DNA of 13,970 nucleotides from Sphingomonadales bacterium. GTDB taxonomy: Bacteria; Pseudomonadota; Alphaproteobacteria; Sphingomonadales; Sphingomonadaceae. Positions 1-7,014 of this stretch are shown one piece after another (the first letter of the stretch is position 1; every line of letters starts with the position of its first letter). The stretch is from positions 1 to 13,970 of the forward strand of contig JAIXPM010000426.1 of the NCBI GenBank assembly GCA_027486275.1, read 5' to 3'. The notes under the pieces are model-generated. The model was not told the DNA's origin and ran no database searches. It saw only the letters and a list, made by a program, of their open reading frames with translations. The position numbers were made by a program, and so were the translations under genes.

Positions 1-61
1 CGCTGCCGCTAGCAGGCGAGGCCGTTTGCAACAAGGGGGCGAACGCTTCCCCGACCGCTTG

Positions 62-3000
62 TCACGTCAAGGCCGCGCGTGCCTGTCCCGCGATATGCGC
101 CAGCATCGCCGCGCTGACCATGCCGCTCTCACGCGCCCGGCTGATGGAAGCCGCGATGCGCGCCACCCGCGTCGCGTGGGCTTCCAGCCACAATGCCAGC
201 ACCTGCACCGGGTTGCTGCCCTCTGGCACGATATGGCGCAGCAGATCGAGCCTGATCTGCTCGAAATCGCGCACCAGTGCCGCCGTCAGTAGCCGTTCCC
301 ACGGATCGGCCGGGTTCAGCGCCGCTGCGGCGCCGCGCGCCCAGTCCAGCTCGGCGGTTTCGCCCAGCATCGTATAGGCCTTGGCCGTGGCCGCGACATC
401 AAGCCCGCGTTCGGCCGCCAGCAGCGCCACGCCCACTGCGCCATCAAGCGCCTCGATATGCCCGATGCTGCGCGCCAGATCTGCCGGCGCGCCCGCGGCG
501 GCCAACTCAGCCGCCGAACGGTCGAGCTGGCCGCGCACTTCGGCTTTCACCAGCTGTTCGATGCTGTTGCCCAGCGCTTTCAGGCCCGGTGCGATCGCGG
601 CAACCAGTGCAGAGGCGCTGCGGCCGCCGCCCAGTCGCACCAGATCGGCCATCTGAGCACGCAGCACGCCCTGAGCAGCGCGGTGCAGCGCATTGGCCGC
701 TGTGGCCGGCACCGCTGCCGTATCGATCGCCTGCCACAGCCCGGCAAAGCCGAACAACCGCCGCGCGGCCACAAAGGCGCGGGCAATATCAGCGATGCCG
801 GCGCCCAGTTCCTCGGCCAGCTCGAAGGGCGCCGAAAGGCCGGCGCGGTTGATCAATTCATTGGTCAGCTTGGTCGCCACAAGTTCGCGGCGCAGGCGGT
901 GATGCAGGATCGCATCGCGATGGGTGCCCTGCATGGCAGCCGGGAACGCCGCGATCAGATCAGCTTCCAGCAGCGGATCATCCACCACCGCGCTGGTCAC
1001 TAGCACGTCATAGGCGGCCATCTTGGCATAGGCCATCACCACCGCCAGTTCGGGCCTGGTCAGGCCTTCGCCGGCCTGCGCACGCTGGGCCAGCACGTCA
1101 TCGCCGGGCAGGCCTTCCACCTTGCGGTCCAGTCCAACACGGCCTTCCAGAGTCTGGATCAGCCGCTGGAGCACCGGCACGGCGGCTGCACCGCCGGTTT
1201 CCGCCAGGCTGATGGCTTGCGTCTGCAGGCGGTTGTCGCGCAGCACCAGTTCCGAAACGTTGTCGGTCATTACCTTGAGCAGCGCATCGCGATCCGGCCG
1301 CGACAGGCGGCCGGCGGCGACCTCGCCGTTCAGGGCGATCTTGATGTTGACTTCGTGGTCGGAGCAATCGACCCCGGCCGAATTGTCGATGAAATCGGTG
1401 TTGATGCGGCCGCCGGTGCGCGCGAATTCGATGCGCGCGGCCTGGGTGAGGCCCAAATTGGCACCTTCGCCGATCGCCTTTGCCTTCAGCGCATAGGCAT
1501 CCACCCGGATCGCATCATTGGCGCGGTCCCCGGCGTCGGCATTGCTTTCGGTCGACGCCTTCACATAAGTGCCGATGCCGCCGAACCAGAGCAGATCGAC
1601 TTGCATCTTCAGGATGGCGCTGAGCAGTTCGCCGGGCGCCATTGCGTCCACGCTCACGGCCAGCATGGCCTGCACCTGGGGCGAAAGCGGGATGGATTTC
1701 AGGCTTCGCGCAAACACGCCGCCGCCTTCCGAAATCAGCGCCTTGTCATAATCGTCCCAGCTCGATCGCGGCAGCGCGAACATGCGCTGGCGCTCGGCAA
1801 AGCCGGCCGGGATATTGGGCGTGGGATCAAGGAAGATGTGGCGATGGTCAAAGGCCGCCACCAGCGCCACCGCTGGCGACAGCAGCAACCCGTTGCCGAA
1901 CACATCGCCCGACATGTCACCAACGCCGGCCACGCGGATGGTCTGGGTCTGCACGTCGGTGCCCAGTTCGCGGAAATGCCGCTGCACCGAAATCCATGCG
2001 CCCTTGGCGGTGATGGCCATCGCCTTGTGGTCATAGCCATTGCCGCCACCCGACGCGAAGGCATCGCCCAGCCAGAAACCTTGGCTCTCGGCAATGCCAT
2101 TGGCCGTGTCGGAAAAGGTTGCGGTGCCCTTGTCGGCGGCGACCACCAGATACGGGTCGGGCGTATCGTGGCAGACCACGCCAGCCGGCGGCAGCACGGT
2201 GCCGGCCACATCCAGATTGTCGGTGATCGACAGCAGTGCGCGGATATAGATGCGATAGGCCTCGGTGCCTTCTGCCAGCCACGCATCACGGTTCGATGCC
2301 GGCGGCAGCAGCTTGGGATAGAAACCGCCCTTGGCACCGGTTGGTACGATCACGGTATTCTTCACCTTCTGCGCCTTCACCAGGCCCAGCACTTCGGTGC
2401 GGAAGTCGTCGCGCCGGTCAGACCAGCGCAGCCCGCCGCGGGCGATAGGCCCGCCGCGCAGGTGGATGCCCTCCACGCGCGGGGAGAACACCCAGATCTC
2501 GCGATAGGGGATTGGGTGAGGCAATCCGGGCATGGCGGCGGAATCGATCTTGAAGGCCATCGCCTCCGGCCCGCCGGGCACGAAGAAATTGGTCCGCAGG
2601 GTGGCTAGCATGGCCGATCGGTACAGGCGGATGATGCGATCATCATCAATGCCGGATACTTCGGCCAGGCCGGCATCAATGCGGGCCAGCACCTCTTCCT
2701 GCGCCTTGGCGCGATCTGCGACATCCAGCGCAAAGCGCGCCGTGAACAGCCCCACCAGATCGCGCGTGATATCAGGATAGCGTTTCAGCGCATCCACCGC
2801 CGTCATCACGCCGTACGTGACGCCTGTCTGCCGCAGATAGCGGAACCACGCCCGCAACAGCGAAGCATCACGGGCCTCTAGGCCACAGCCCGGGATTAGC
2901 GCGTTGAAGCCATCATTTTCCTGCGTGCCCAGCAGCACGGCGACCAGCGCCGGTTCCAGCCGCACCGCCAGCGACGACATATCGGCAAGGATAGCTGGAT

Positions 3001-4894
3001 CGGGCACTTCACAAATGAAATCGTTGATGCGGCCCAGCCGGCCATCGTCGAGATCGAACGGATATTCCTCGATCACCTTCAGGCCGAAATTCTCCAGCAC
3101 CGGCACCGCTTCGGAAAGCGGAATGATCGGGCCGAGGCGATACAGCTTCAAGCGCAATTGGCCGGGTTCAGAGGCGGCCATGATGCGAACGGCGCGATCA
3201 TTCTCGTCCTCCAGCGTAGCGAGCGCCATGATGTCGGCAGCGGCTTCGGCCGGCTGATGCTGGGCGCGATAGCTGGCGGAAAAGGCCCGGCCGTGGCTGC
3301 GCGCCAGCCGTGCCGCCCGAGTCGGCGTCGTCAACTCGGCCAGCGCGGCCTCCAGATCTTCTTCCCAGCCGCGCACCAACTGGCGCAGCCGGCGATCGAG
3401 CGCGGCGGCCTGATCGGCGGTGAAGCTGGCAGCCTCGGCCACATCCACCACATAGTGCACGCGCGCCAGGCCCTCCTCGCGCAGTTCTACCTCGTAACGT
3501 GCGATGCTGCCCTTCAATTCCTGCGCCAGCATCTGTCCGGCGGCTTCGCGTAGGCGGCTGGTGTAGAGATCACGCGGCACATAAACGAGCGCGGAGACAA
3601 AGCGACCGAACGGATCGGCGCGGGCGAACAGCTTCGGCCGCGGCCGGTCGAGCAGGGAGAGCAGCCCCAGCGCCATCGTCTTCAATTGATCGGGGCTGGC
3701 CTCGAACAATTCCATGCGCGGAAAGCTTTCCAGTACATGCACCAGCGCCTTGGCGCTATGGCCACTCTCGCCAAAGCCCAGCGCGTCGATGATCTCGCCC
3801 ACCTTGCGGCGCAGCAAGGGCACCTGGCGCGGCGAGGTGGAGAGCGCGGCTGACGTATAGAGCCCCAGGAAACGCGTTTCGGATACCACGCGGCCCTCGC
3901 GGTCGAAGCCCTTCACCGCGACCAGATCGCCGTTCACCCGGCGGTGCACGCTCACAACTGCGCCAGCGCGCGTGATCAGCAGGGGTTCCGGGCTGGCCAG
4001 CAGCGCCTTGAAGGCGCGTGGCGTGTCGGCGGGGCCACGCATGCCCGTCCACACCGGGTAATCCGGATCGGCGAGCAGACCAAGGCCGCCATCGCTGGTT
4101 ACCTCCATCGCCGGATCGTCCAGATCGCCTTCAAGCCGGTAATGGCGGGCGCCCAGCAGGGTGAAATTGTCGGCCGCCAACCATTCGAGGAACGCCATGG
4201 CTTCGGCGGTGCGGTGCGGGGCCAGCGGCGGCGGATTGTCCGAAAGGGCGCGGATGCGTTCGCGCAGCAGGGCCAGCATCGCCTGCCAATCGGTCACTGC
4301 AGCGCGCACATCGGCCAGCACCTGGGCCAGGCTGGCCTCCAGCGCGGCGCGCGTTTTATGGCCAACCTGCTCGATCTCCATGTAGATCATGGATTCGCGG
4401 GCATGGCCGGGCAGGGGGGCGCCATTCTTGCCCAGTCCGATCACCTCCAGCAGCGTGCCGTCCGCATCGCGGCGCACATCGATGATCGGGTGCAGCAGGC
4501 GGTGGATGTCCACCCCGGCGGCGGTGACGGCGGCGGCGGTGGAATCCACCAGGAAGGGACGGTCTTCGCCGATGATGGCCAGGCGCAGGCGGCGGGCGCC
4601 ATCGTCGGCCAGCGGATCAATGTGGATCACTGGTTGATCGGGCGCACGCCGGGCGGCAGCACCGGCCATGAATCCGGCCACGGCAGCACGTGCCGCCTCG
4701 TCCAGGCCTTCGATTTCGCCGGGCAAGGCGCGGGCAAACAGGCACCCCGCCAGCGCCTGTGCCAAAGGAGTGTTTGCAGTGGCCGCAGCAGTGCCGGGCT
4801 TGGTCGTTTCAGGCACGTCGATCGCTCCCGCGACATTTTTGCCGCAGCTTATGCGCCGCGCGGTCGCGAAAGAAAAGTGTGATTCGAAGCTCAC
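62..4894 (-). CDS. gdhZ: NAD-specific glutamate dehydrogenase, large 180-kDa class
   Basis: This enzyme oxidises L-glutamate to 2-oxoglutarate and ammonia with NAD in the cytosol, feeding amino-acid carbon into the TCA cycle. The 1610-residue length is typical of the large class (Caulobacter GdhZ, Pseudomonas GdhB). The N-terminal half carries ACT-like regulatory domains, the first around residues 101-150 (RLAIIGEDRPFLVDS). The catalytic core starts near 800: GGLRWSDR at 820-827, GAKGGF at 853-858 with the conserved lysine K855, the dinucleotide-binding stretch GVGDMSGDVFGNG at 990-1002, GIGTYVK at 1106-1112, GEGANLG at 1142-1148 and NTDFIDNSAGVDCSDHEVN from 1165. All expected motifs are intact. 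The frame opens with GTG at 4894, overlapping the upstream stop codon as GTGA. A second in-frame GTG at 4816 (V27) has a GGGAG ribosome site 8 bases upstream and may be the true start. Function is very secure; the start is not. Confidence 0.96.
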   Translation of the reverse strand: MSFESHFSFATARRISCGKNVAGAIDVPETTKPGTAAATANTPLAQALAGCLFARALPGEIEGLDEAARAAVAGFMAGAAARRAPDQPVIHIDPLADDGARRLRLAIIGEDRPFLVDSTAAAVTAAGVDIHRLLHPIIDVRRDADGTLLEVIGLGKNGAPLPGHARESMIYMEIEQVGHKTRAALEASLAQVLADVRAAVTDWQAMLALLRERIRALSDNPPPLAPHRTAEAMAFLEWLAADNFTLLGARHYRLEGDLDDPAMEVTSDGGLGLLADPDYPVWTGMRGPADTPRAFKALLASPEPLLITRAGAVVSVHRRVNGDLVAVKGFDREGRVVSETRFLGLYTSAALSTSPRQVPLLRRKVGEIIDALGFGESGHSAKALVHVLESFPRMELFEASPDQLKTMALGLLSLLDRPRPKLFARADPFGRFVSALVYVPRDLYTSRLREAAGQMLAQELKGSIARYEVELREEGLARVHYVVDVAEAASFTADQAAALDRRLRQLVRGWEEDLEAALAELTTPTRAARLARSHGRAFSASYRAQHQPAEAAADIMALATLEDENDRAVRIMAASEPGQLRLKLYRLGPIIPLSEAVPVLENFGLKVIEEYPFDLDDGRLGRINDFICEVPDPAILADMSSLAVRLEPALVAVLLGTQENDGFNALIPGCGLEARDASLLRAWFRYLRQTGVTYGVMTAVDALKRYPDITRDLVGLFTARFALDVADRAKAQEEVLARIDAGLAEVSGIDDDRIIRLYRSAMLATLRTNFFVPGGPEAMAFKIDSAAMPGLPHPIPYREIWVFSPRVEGIHLRGGPIARGGLRWSDRRDDFRTEVLGLVKAQKVKNTVIVPTGAKGGFYPKLLPPASNRDAWLAEGTEAYRIYIRALLSITDNLDVAGTVLPPAGVVCHDTPDPYLVVAADKGTATFSDTANGIAESQGFWLGDAFASGGGNGYDHKAMAITAKGAWISVQRHFRELGTDVQTQTIRVAGVGDMSGDVFGNGLLLSPAVALVAAFDHRHIFLDPTPNIPAGFAERQRMFALPRSSWDDYDKALISEGGGVFARSLKSIPLSPQVQAMLAVSVDAMAPGELLSAILKMQVDLLWFGGIGTYVKASTESNADAGDRANDAIRVDAYALKAKAIGEGANLGLTQAARIEFARTGGRINTDFIDNSAGVDCSDHEVNIKIALNGEVAAGRLSRPDRDALLKVMTDNVSELVLRDNRLQTQAISLAETGGAAAVPVLQRLIQTLEGRVGLDRKVEGLPGDDVLAQRAQAGEGLTRPELAVVMAYAKMAAYDVLVTSAVVDDPLLEADLIAAFPAAMQGTHRDAILHHRLRRELVATKLTNELINRAGLSAPFELAEELGAGIADIARAFVAARRLFGFAGLWQAIDTAAVPATAANALHRAAQGVLRAQMADLVRLGGGRSASALVAAIAPGLKALGNSIEQLVKAEVRGQLDRSAAELAAAGAPADLARSIGHIEALDGAVGVALLAAERGLDVAATAKAYTMLGETAELDWARGAAAALNPADPWERLLTAALVRDFEQIRLDLLRHIVPEGSNPVQVLALWLEAHATRVARIAASISRARESGMVSAAMLAHIAGQARAALT

Positions 4895-5559
4895 TCTGTA
4901 ATCTTTGTGCGATTGAACACATCAAGGGCCACTCCGGACCGGGGCCGCCGCGGGAACGGATCGGCCACCGGCGGCAGCCGCTGCACCTGGGCAAAGGCGC
5001 TGGCCAGTTCGGCGCGAAGGCGCTTCGCCGCGCTCTTCGACAACACTTCGCGCCAACTCAGCACGATCTGCACCAGCGCCGCCGGATCGCCGGCTTCGGG
5101 CAGCGGCAGCGCCAGGCCGCGCACCAGCATCTGTGCGCCCATCGGATCGTTCACGCTGGCTTCGAACGGGATCGGCATCGGTTGCAGCGCCACCAGTTCG
5201 CAGGCCGCCACCAGTTCTTCAGACAGGCCGGGATCGCGCAGCAGCGCCAGCCCGGCGATGAGGCCAAAACGCGCCGAAACCGGGCCGCCCACGCTTTCGA
5301 TGATGGCGCGGCCCGCCGGATCGCGCACCACGATGCTGTGATCGAAGAACGGTGCCAGCGCAGCCGCAATACTGTCGTCGTGCGCGCTTTGCCAGGCGGC
5401 CAGCGCCCGGTTTGTGAGACGCCGTTCCACCACGACGCTGCGCGGCACCTGGTCTTCCCGCAGCGGCCCCGGCCGATCGACGGCCGATCGATCAACGCCA
5501 GCATCATGCATGCCCAAGACGCGGAGCGGGATGACGTAGCCGGAGTTTGCAGGGTTCAT
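4891..5559 (-). CDS. Hypothetical protein upstream of glutamate dehydrogenase (possible PAS-like fold)
   Basis: I do not recognise this 222-residue protein with certainty. It has no signal peptide or membrane segment, so it is probably cytosolic. Residues 70-95 (DHSIVVRDPAGRAIIESVGG) and 130-173 (PFEASVNDPMG, then LVQIVLSWREVLS) look like the beta-strand and loop pattern of the small PAS-like sensory proteins common in alphaproteobacteria; this assignment is tentative. The C-terminal 30 residues are proline- and arginine-rich. Its stop codon overlaps the possible GTG start of the glutamate dehydrogenase gene by four bases (GTGA), so the two are almost certainly co-transcribed and may be translationally coupled. 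A role in controlling the dehydrogenase is conceivable but rests on position alone. The ATG at 5559 is preceded only by a weak GGG-type ribosome site. Reality of the gene is supported by strong GC3 bias and its operon position. Confidence 0.8.
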   Translation of the reverse strand: MNPANSGYVIPLRVLGMHDAGVDRSAVDRPGPLREDQVPRSVVVERRLTNRALAAWQSAHDDSIAAALAPFFDHSIVVRDPAGRAIIESVGGPVSARFGLIAGLALLRDPGLSEELVAACELVALQPMPIPFEASVNDPMGAQMLVRGLALPLPEAGDPAALVQIVLSWREVLSKSAAKRLRAELASAFAQVQRLPPVADPFPRRPRSGVALDVFNRTKITE

Positions 5560-5645
5560 GCCCGGATAACGGCCGGTTCGTCCCCGGATTGAGCCAGCCT
5601 GACCCGCCGCCCCACTCAGGGCGTTCGCACTGCCGCTGCCTTGCC

Positions 5646-5676
5646 CCTTGCCAGTGCACCCGCTCGCTGATAAATC
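5646..5676 (+). promoter_or_regulatory. Probable promoter of the tRNA-Thr gene
   Basis: TTGCCA at 5648-5653 matches the sigma-70 -35 box at 5 of 6 positions, and GATAAA at 5669-5674 matches the -10 box at 4 of 6. The 15-base spacer is slightly short. A start near 5681 would give a leader of about a dozen bases before the mature tRNA, which is usual for a single-tRNA unit. This is pattern matching only. Confidence 0.4.
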
Positions 5677-5693
5677 GCCCTCCTTACCGAGAT

Positions 5694-5769
5694 GCCGCTT
5701 TAGCTCAGCCGGTAGAGCACCGCATTCGTAATGCGGGGGTCAGGTGTTCGAGTCACCTAAGCGGCACCA
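5694..5769 (+). tRNA. tRNA-Thr (anticodon CGT)
   Basis: A complete 76-base cloverleaf can be folded. The acceptor stem GCCGCTT (5694-5700) pairs with AAGCGGC (5759-5765). The D arm is GCTC/GAGC. The anticodon stem CCGCA/TGCGG encloses the loop TTCGTAA with anticodon CGT, reading the threonine codon ACG. The T arm AGGTG-TTCGAGT-CACCT is canonical. The discriminator is A5766 and the CCA end (5767-5769) is encoded in the DNA. ACG is a frequent threonine codon in GC-rich genomes, so this is likely a well-used tRNA. It stands alone, divergent from the glutamate dehydrogenase unit. Confidence 0.97.
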
Positions 5770-5780
5770 CCAGCCTTCAA

Positions 5781-5940
5781 GGCATTGAAAAGCATATCGT
5801 TTGTGATGAATGTGGGGCTGCTTGTAGCGCACAGGTTTCACACATTTTTGCGTCTGAATGCCATTTAAATCATTGCAATTTATCGATAAATTCGCCTTTT
5901 GGCTGAGGCGCGCGACCTTGTCACAAACGCATTTCAAGCC
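5781..5940. repeat. Imperfect long-range inverted repeat downstream of tRNA-Thr
   Basis: The left arm 5781-5806 and right arm 5921-5940 are complementary over 18 pairs in three blocks. GGC pairs with GCC (5781-5783/5938-5940), TTGAAA with TTTCAA (5785-5790/5932-5937) and CGTTTGTGA with TCACAAACG (5798-5806/5921-5929), with one bulged base and a 7 x 2 internal loop. The enclosed 114 bases include a smaller stem AATGTG/CACATT (5809-5814/5841-5846) ending in a T run, which could serve as a weak terminator for the tRNA transcript. The 16-bp palindrome listed next also lies inside. It could be a structured RNA or the remnant of a small non-autonomous element. No flanking target duplication is evident. 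Confidence 0.45.
5877..5892. repeat. Perfect 16-bp palindrome
   Basis: AATTTATCGATAAATT is identical to its reverse complement over all 16 bases, with no spacer. The bases on either side (C5876, C5893) break the symmetry. It could be the binding site of a dimeric regulator or the tip of a cruciform or hairpin within the surrounding inverted repeat. The palindrome is certain; its function is unknown. Confidence 0.9.
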
Positions 5941-5950
5941 TGTCTGGCGT

Positions 5951-5979
5951 TTGACGTCGTGGGGCCATTTATCAATATT
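5951..5979 (+). promoter_or_regulatory. Promoter-like sequence upstream of the structured element
   Basis: TTGACG (5951-5956) matches the -35 consensus at 5 of 6 positions and suits the TTGAC-type -35 preferred by alphaproteobacterial housekeeping sigma factor. AATATT (5974-5979) follows after a 17-base spacer and matches the -10 box at 4 of 6. The predicted start is about 5986, directly at the closing stem of the folded element at 5987-6126. No plus-strand protein gene follows, so if active it would drive a non-coding RNA. Confidence 0.4.
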
Positions 5980-5986
5980 GGGTCAG

Positions 5987-6126
5987 GGTTCCATCGGACT
6001 TGGCTGGATCATTGAGAAAGACCCACATCAACCAATCATTGCAGACAGCTTCGCTCAATGTGGCTCGTCGATCCGCTTAAGGTGTTTCAGATCAGTATCT
6101 GGGTATTTGATCAGGGCGATGGAACC
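5987..6126 (+). ncRNA. Candidate structured small RNA (three-way junction), unrecognised family
   Basis: A 10-bp closing stem, GGTTCCATCG (5987-5996) with CGATGGAACC (6117-6126), encloses two further helices. Hairpin A spans 6006-6074: GGATC/GATCC, a 3 x 3 internal loop, GAG/CTC, a 6-base bulge, then CCACAT/ATGTGG. Hairpin B is CAGAT-CAGT-ATCTG at 6088-6101. A promoter-like sequence ends just before the closing stem. A T run at 6150-6154 lies downstream but lacks a strong GC hairpin of its own. I cannot match it to 6S RNA or another known family. It could instead be a DNA element such as a MITE remnant. The base pairing is seen directly; transcription is inferred. Confidence 0.35.
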
Positions 6127-6405
6127 ATATAAAATTCTGATCTTAAATATTTTTCCCTAGCCATCGGCATTTGAGTGGGCAGTCCATCCACCAACGGCCA
6201 ATGCAATGTCGTTGCCGATTAGCAGCGGGTGGGCAGCCTCCCTCTCTTGCTGCTACTTCCGCTTCGCGCCCTCATTTTTGCCGTTCAGACGGCGAATCCG
6301 GCGCCCGGCTTCAGACGGTTTCGACCCAGCTCCTGATTTTCCGCACTTGGCGGTCTGCCAGAACGTTGTTGGCATAAGGCGGAACTCGAAAACCCCAAAC
6401 CTTGA

Positions 6406-7014
6406 TCAGCACATGGATCGTTCGCGGGCGATCATGGCGGCATGTGTTCGGTTGCGGGCGCCAAGCTTGCGGCAGATCAGCTTGACATGCAGTTTGATGG
6501 TGGGTTCTCGCAGGCCAAGTTGCCGGGCGATTTCCTTGTTGGCATGCCCAGCGCACAAGCCGGCCAGCACTTCGCGTTCCCGTGGGGAAAGGCTGGTCTC
6601 GCCCGCAGTGGTTTGTGCCGTCGGGCGGGACAGTGTCAGCGGAACATAGATTTCGCCGGCGGCCATGAAGCGGATGGCGTTGACGACCGAGCGTGCCGGC
6701 AGCGTTTTGGGCAGGTAGCCGGCGGCGCCGCAGGCCAGCACCTTGTCGGGCACACCGGCTGGCGCCAACCCGGACATCAAGGCGACCGGTTTGCCGCTGT
6801 TGGCGGTGATTGCCTGTTCCAAACCGTCAAAGCCGTTCATTCCGGGCATGGCATAGTCCAGCAGTACCAGATCAAACGCAGGCCCGGCGGCCATCGCGGT
6901 CAACGCCTGTGGCAGATCGGGGACCGTTTCGACAACAAACCCGCCTTCGGCTTCCAGATAGGATCGCAGCACATCGCGCAGCAGGTCGTGATCATCGGCA
7001 ATGAGGATGCGCAT
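6406..7014 (-). CDS. LuxR/NarL-family response regulator (REC-HTH)
   Basis: This is a two-domain transcriptional regulator. The N-terminal receiver domain (about 1-120, numbered from the ATG at 7014) has the acidic pair in ILIADDH, the phospho-acceptor aspartate in VLLDYAMPGMNG (D53), the switch serine in MSG and the conserved lysine in YLPKT (K103). The C-terminal LuxR-type helix-turn-helix (about 140-200) has LSPREREVL, then NKEIARQLGLREPTIKLHV, the usual DNA-binding signature. The upstream kinase gene ends in TGA, which overlaps this ATG as TGATG. An in-frame GTG three bases earlier (7017) is the less likely start. The tight coupling indicates the cognate partner of that kinase. Targets are unknown; the divergent pilus operon is a plausible one because of a shared motif in the promoter region. 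Confidence 0.93.
   Translation of the reverse strand: MRILIADDHDLLRDVLRSYLEAEGGFVVETVPDLPQALTAMAAGPAFDLVLLDYAMPGMNGFDGLEQAITANSGKPVALMSGLAPAGVPDKVLACGAAGYLPKTLPARSVVNAIRFMAAGEIYVPLTLSRPTAQTTAGETSLSPREREVLAGLCAGHANKEIARQLGLREPTIKLHVKLICRKLGARNRTHAAMIARERSMC

Larger units (their letters stand above)
5770..6405. other. Low-GC intergenic region without a supported protein gene
   Basis: This 636-base gap between the tRNA and the response regulator is visibly richer in A and T than the flanking genes, most strongly from about 5790 to 6170. Short open frames exist on both strands (for example 5858-6160 plus and 5740-5937 minus). None has a ribosome site, recognisable domain or the codon bias of its neighbours. 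The region does contain inverted-repeat structure, a 16-bp palindrome and a promoter-like sequence, listed separately. From 6170 to 6405 I see only a small hairpin GCCGT-TCAG-ACGGC (6280-6293) and a TTCAGACGG direct repeat. I found no copy of the tRNA 3' end that would mark an integration site. Confidence 0.7.

Noticed and set aside
1..61. Terminator or gene end downstream of the glutamate dehydrogenase gene
   Set aside because: Only 61 bases are visible; there is a GCTAGC palindrome but no hairpin with T run and no supported coding frame.
1217..2608. Long plus-strand open frame (463 codons) opposite the glutamate dehydrogenase gene
   Set aside because: It lies wholly antisense to a gene with all family motifs intact. 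The translation is rich in His, Arg, Gln and Gly without any domain, as expected from the complement of a GC-rich coding frame.
3944..4882. Plus-strand open frame of 312 codons over the 5' part of the dehydrogenase gene
   Set aside because: Antisense shadow of the same GC-rich gene; no ribosome site, domain or independent support.
5858..6160. 100-codon open frame in the low-GC gap
   Set aside because: No ribosome site, no recognised domain, and it runs across the inverted-repeat structures; more likely chance openness in AT-rich DNA. A small gene cannot be excluded.
5740..6405. tRNA-Thr as attachment site of an integrated island
   Set aside because: No downstream copy of the tRNA 3' end and no integrase or phage gene in the window.
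6311..6556. Minus-strand 81-codon frame overlapping the end of the response regulator
   Set aside because: Most of it is an out-of-frame shadow of the LuxR domain; only the last ~35 codons lie outside, and I recognise nothing in them.
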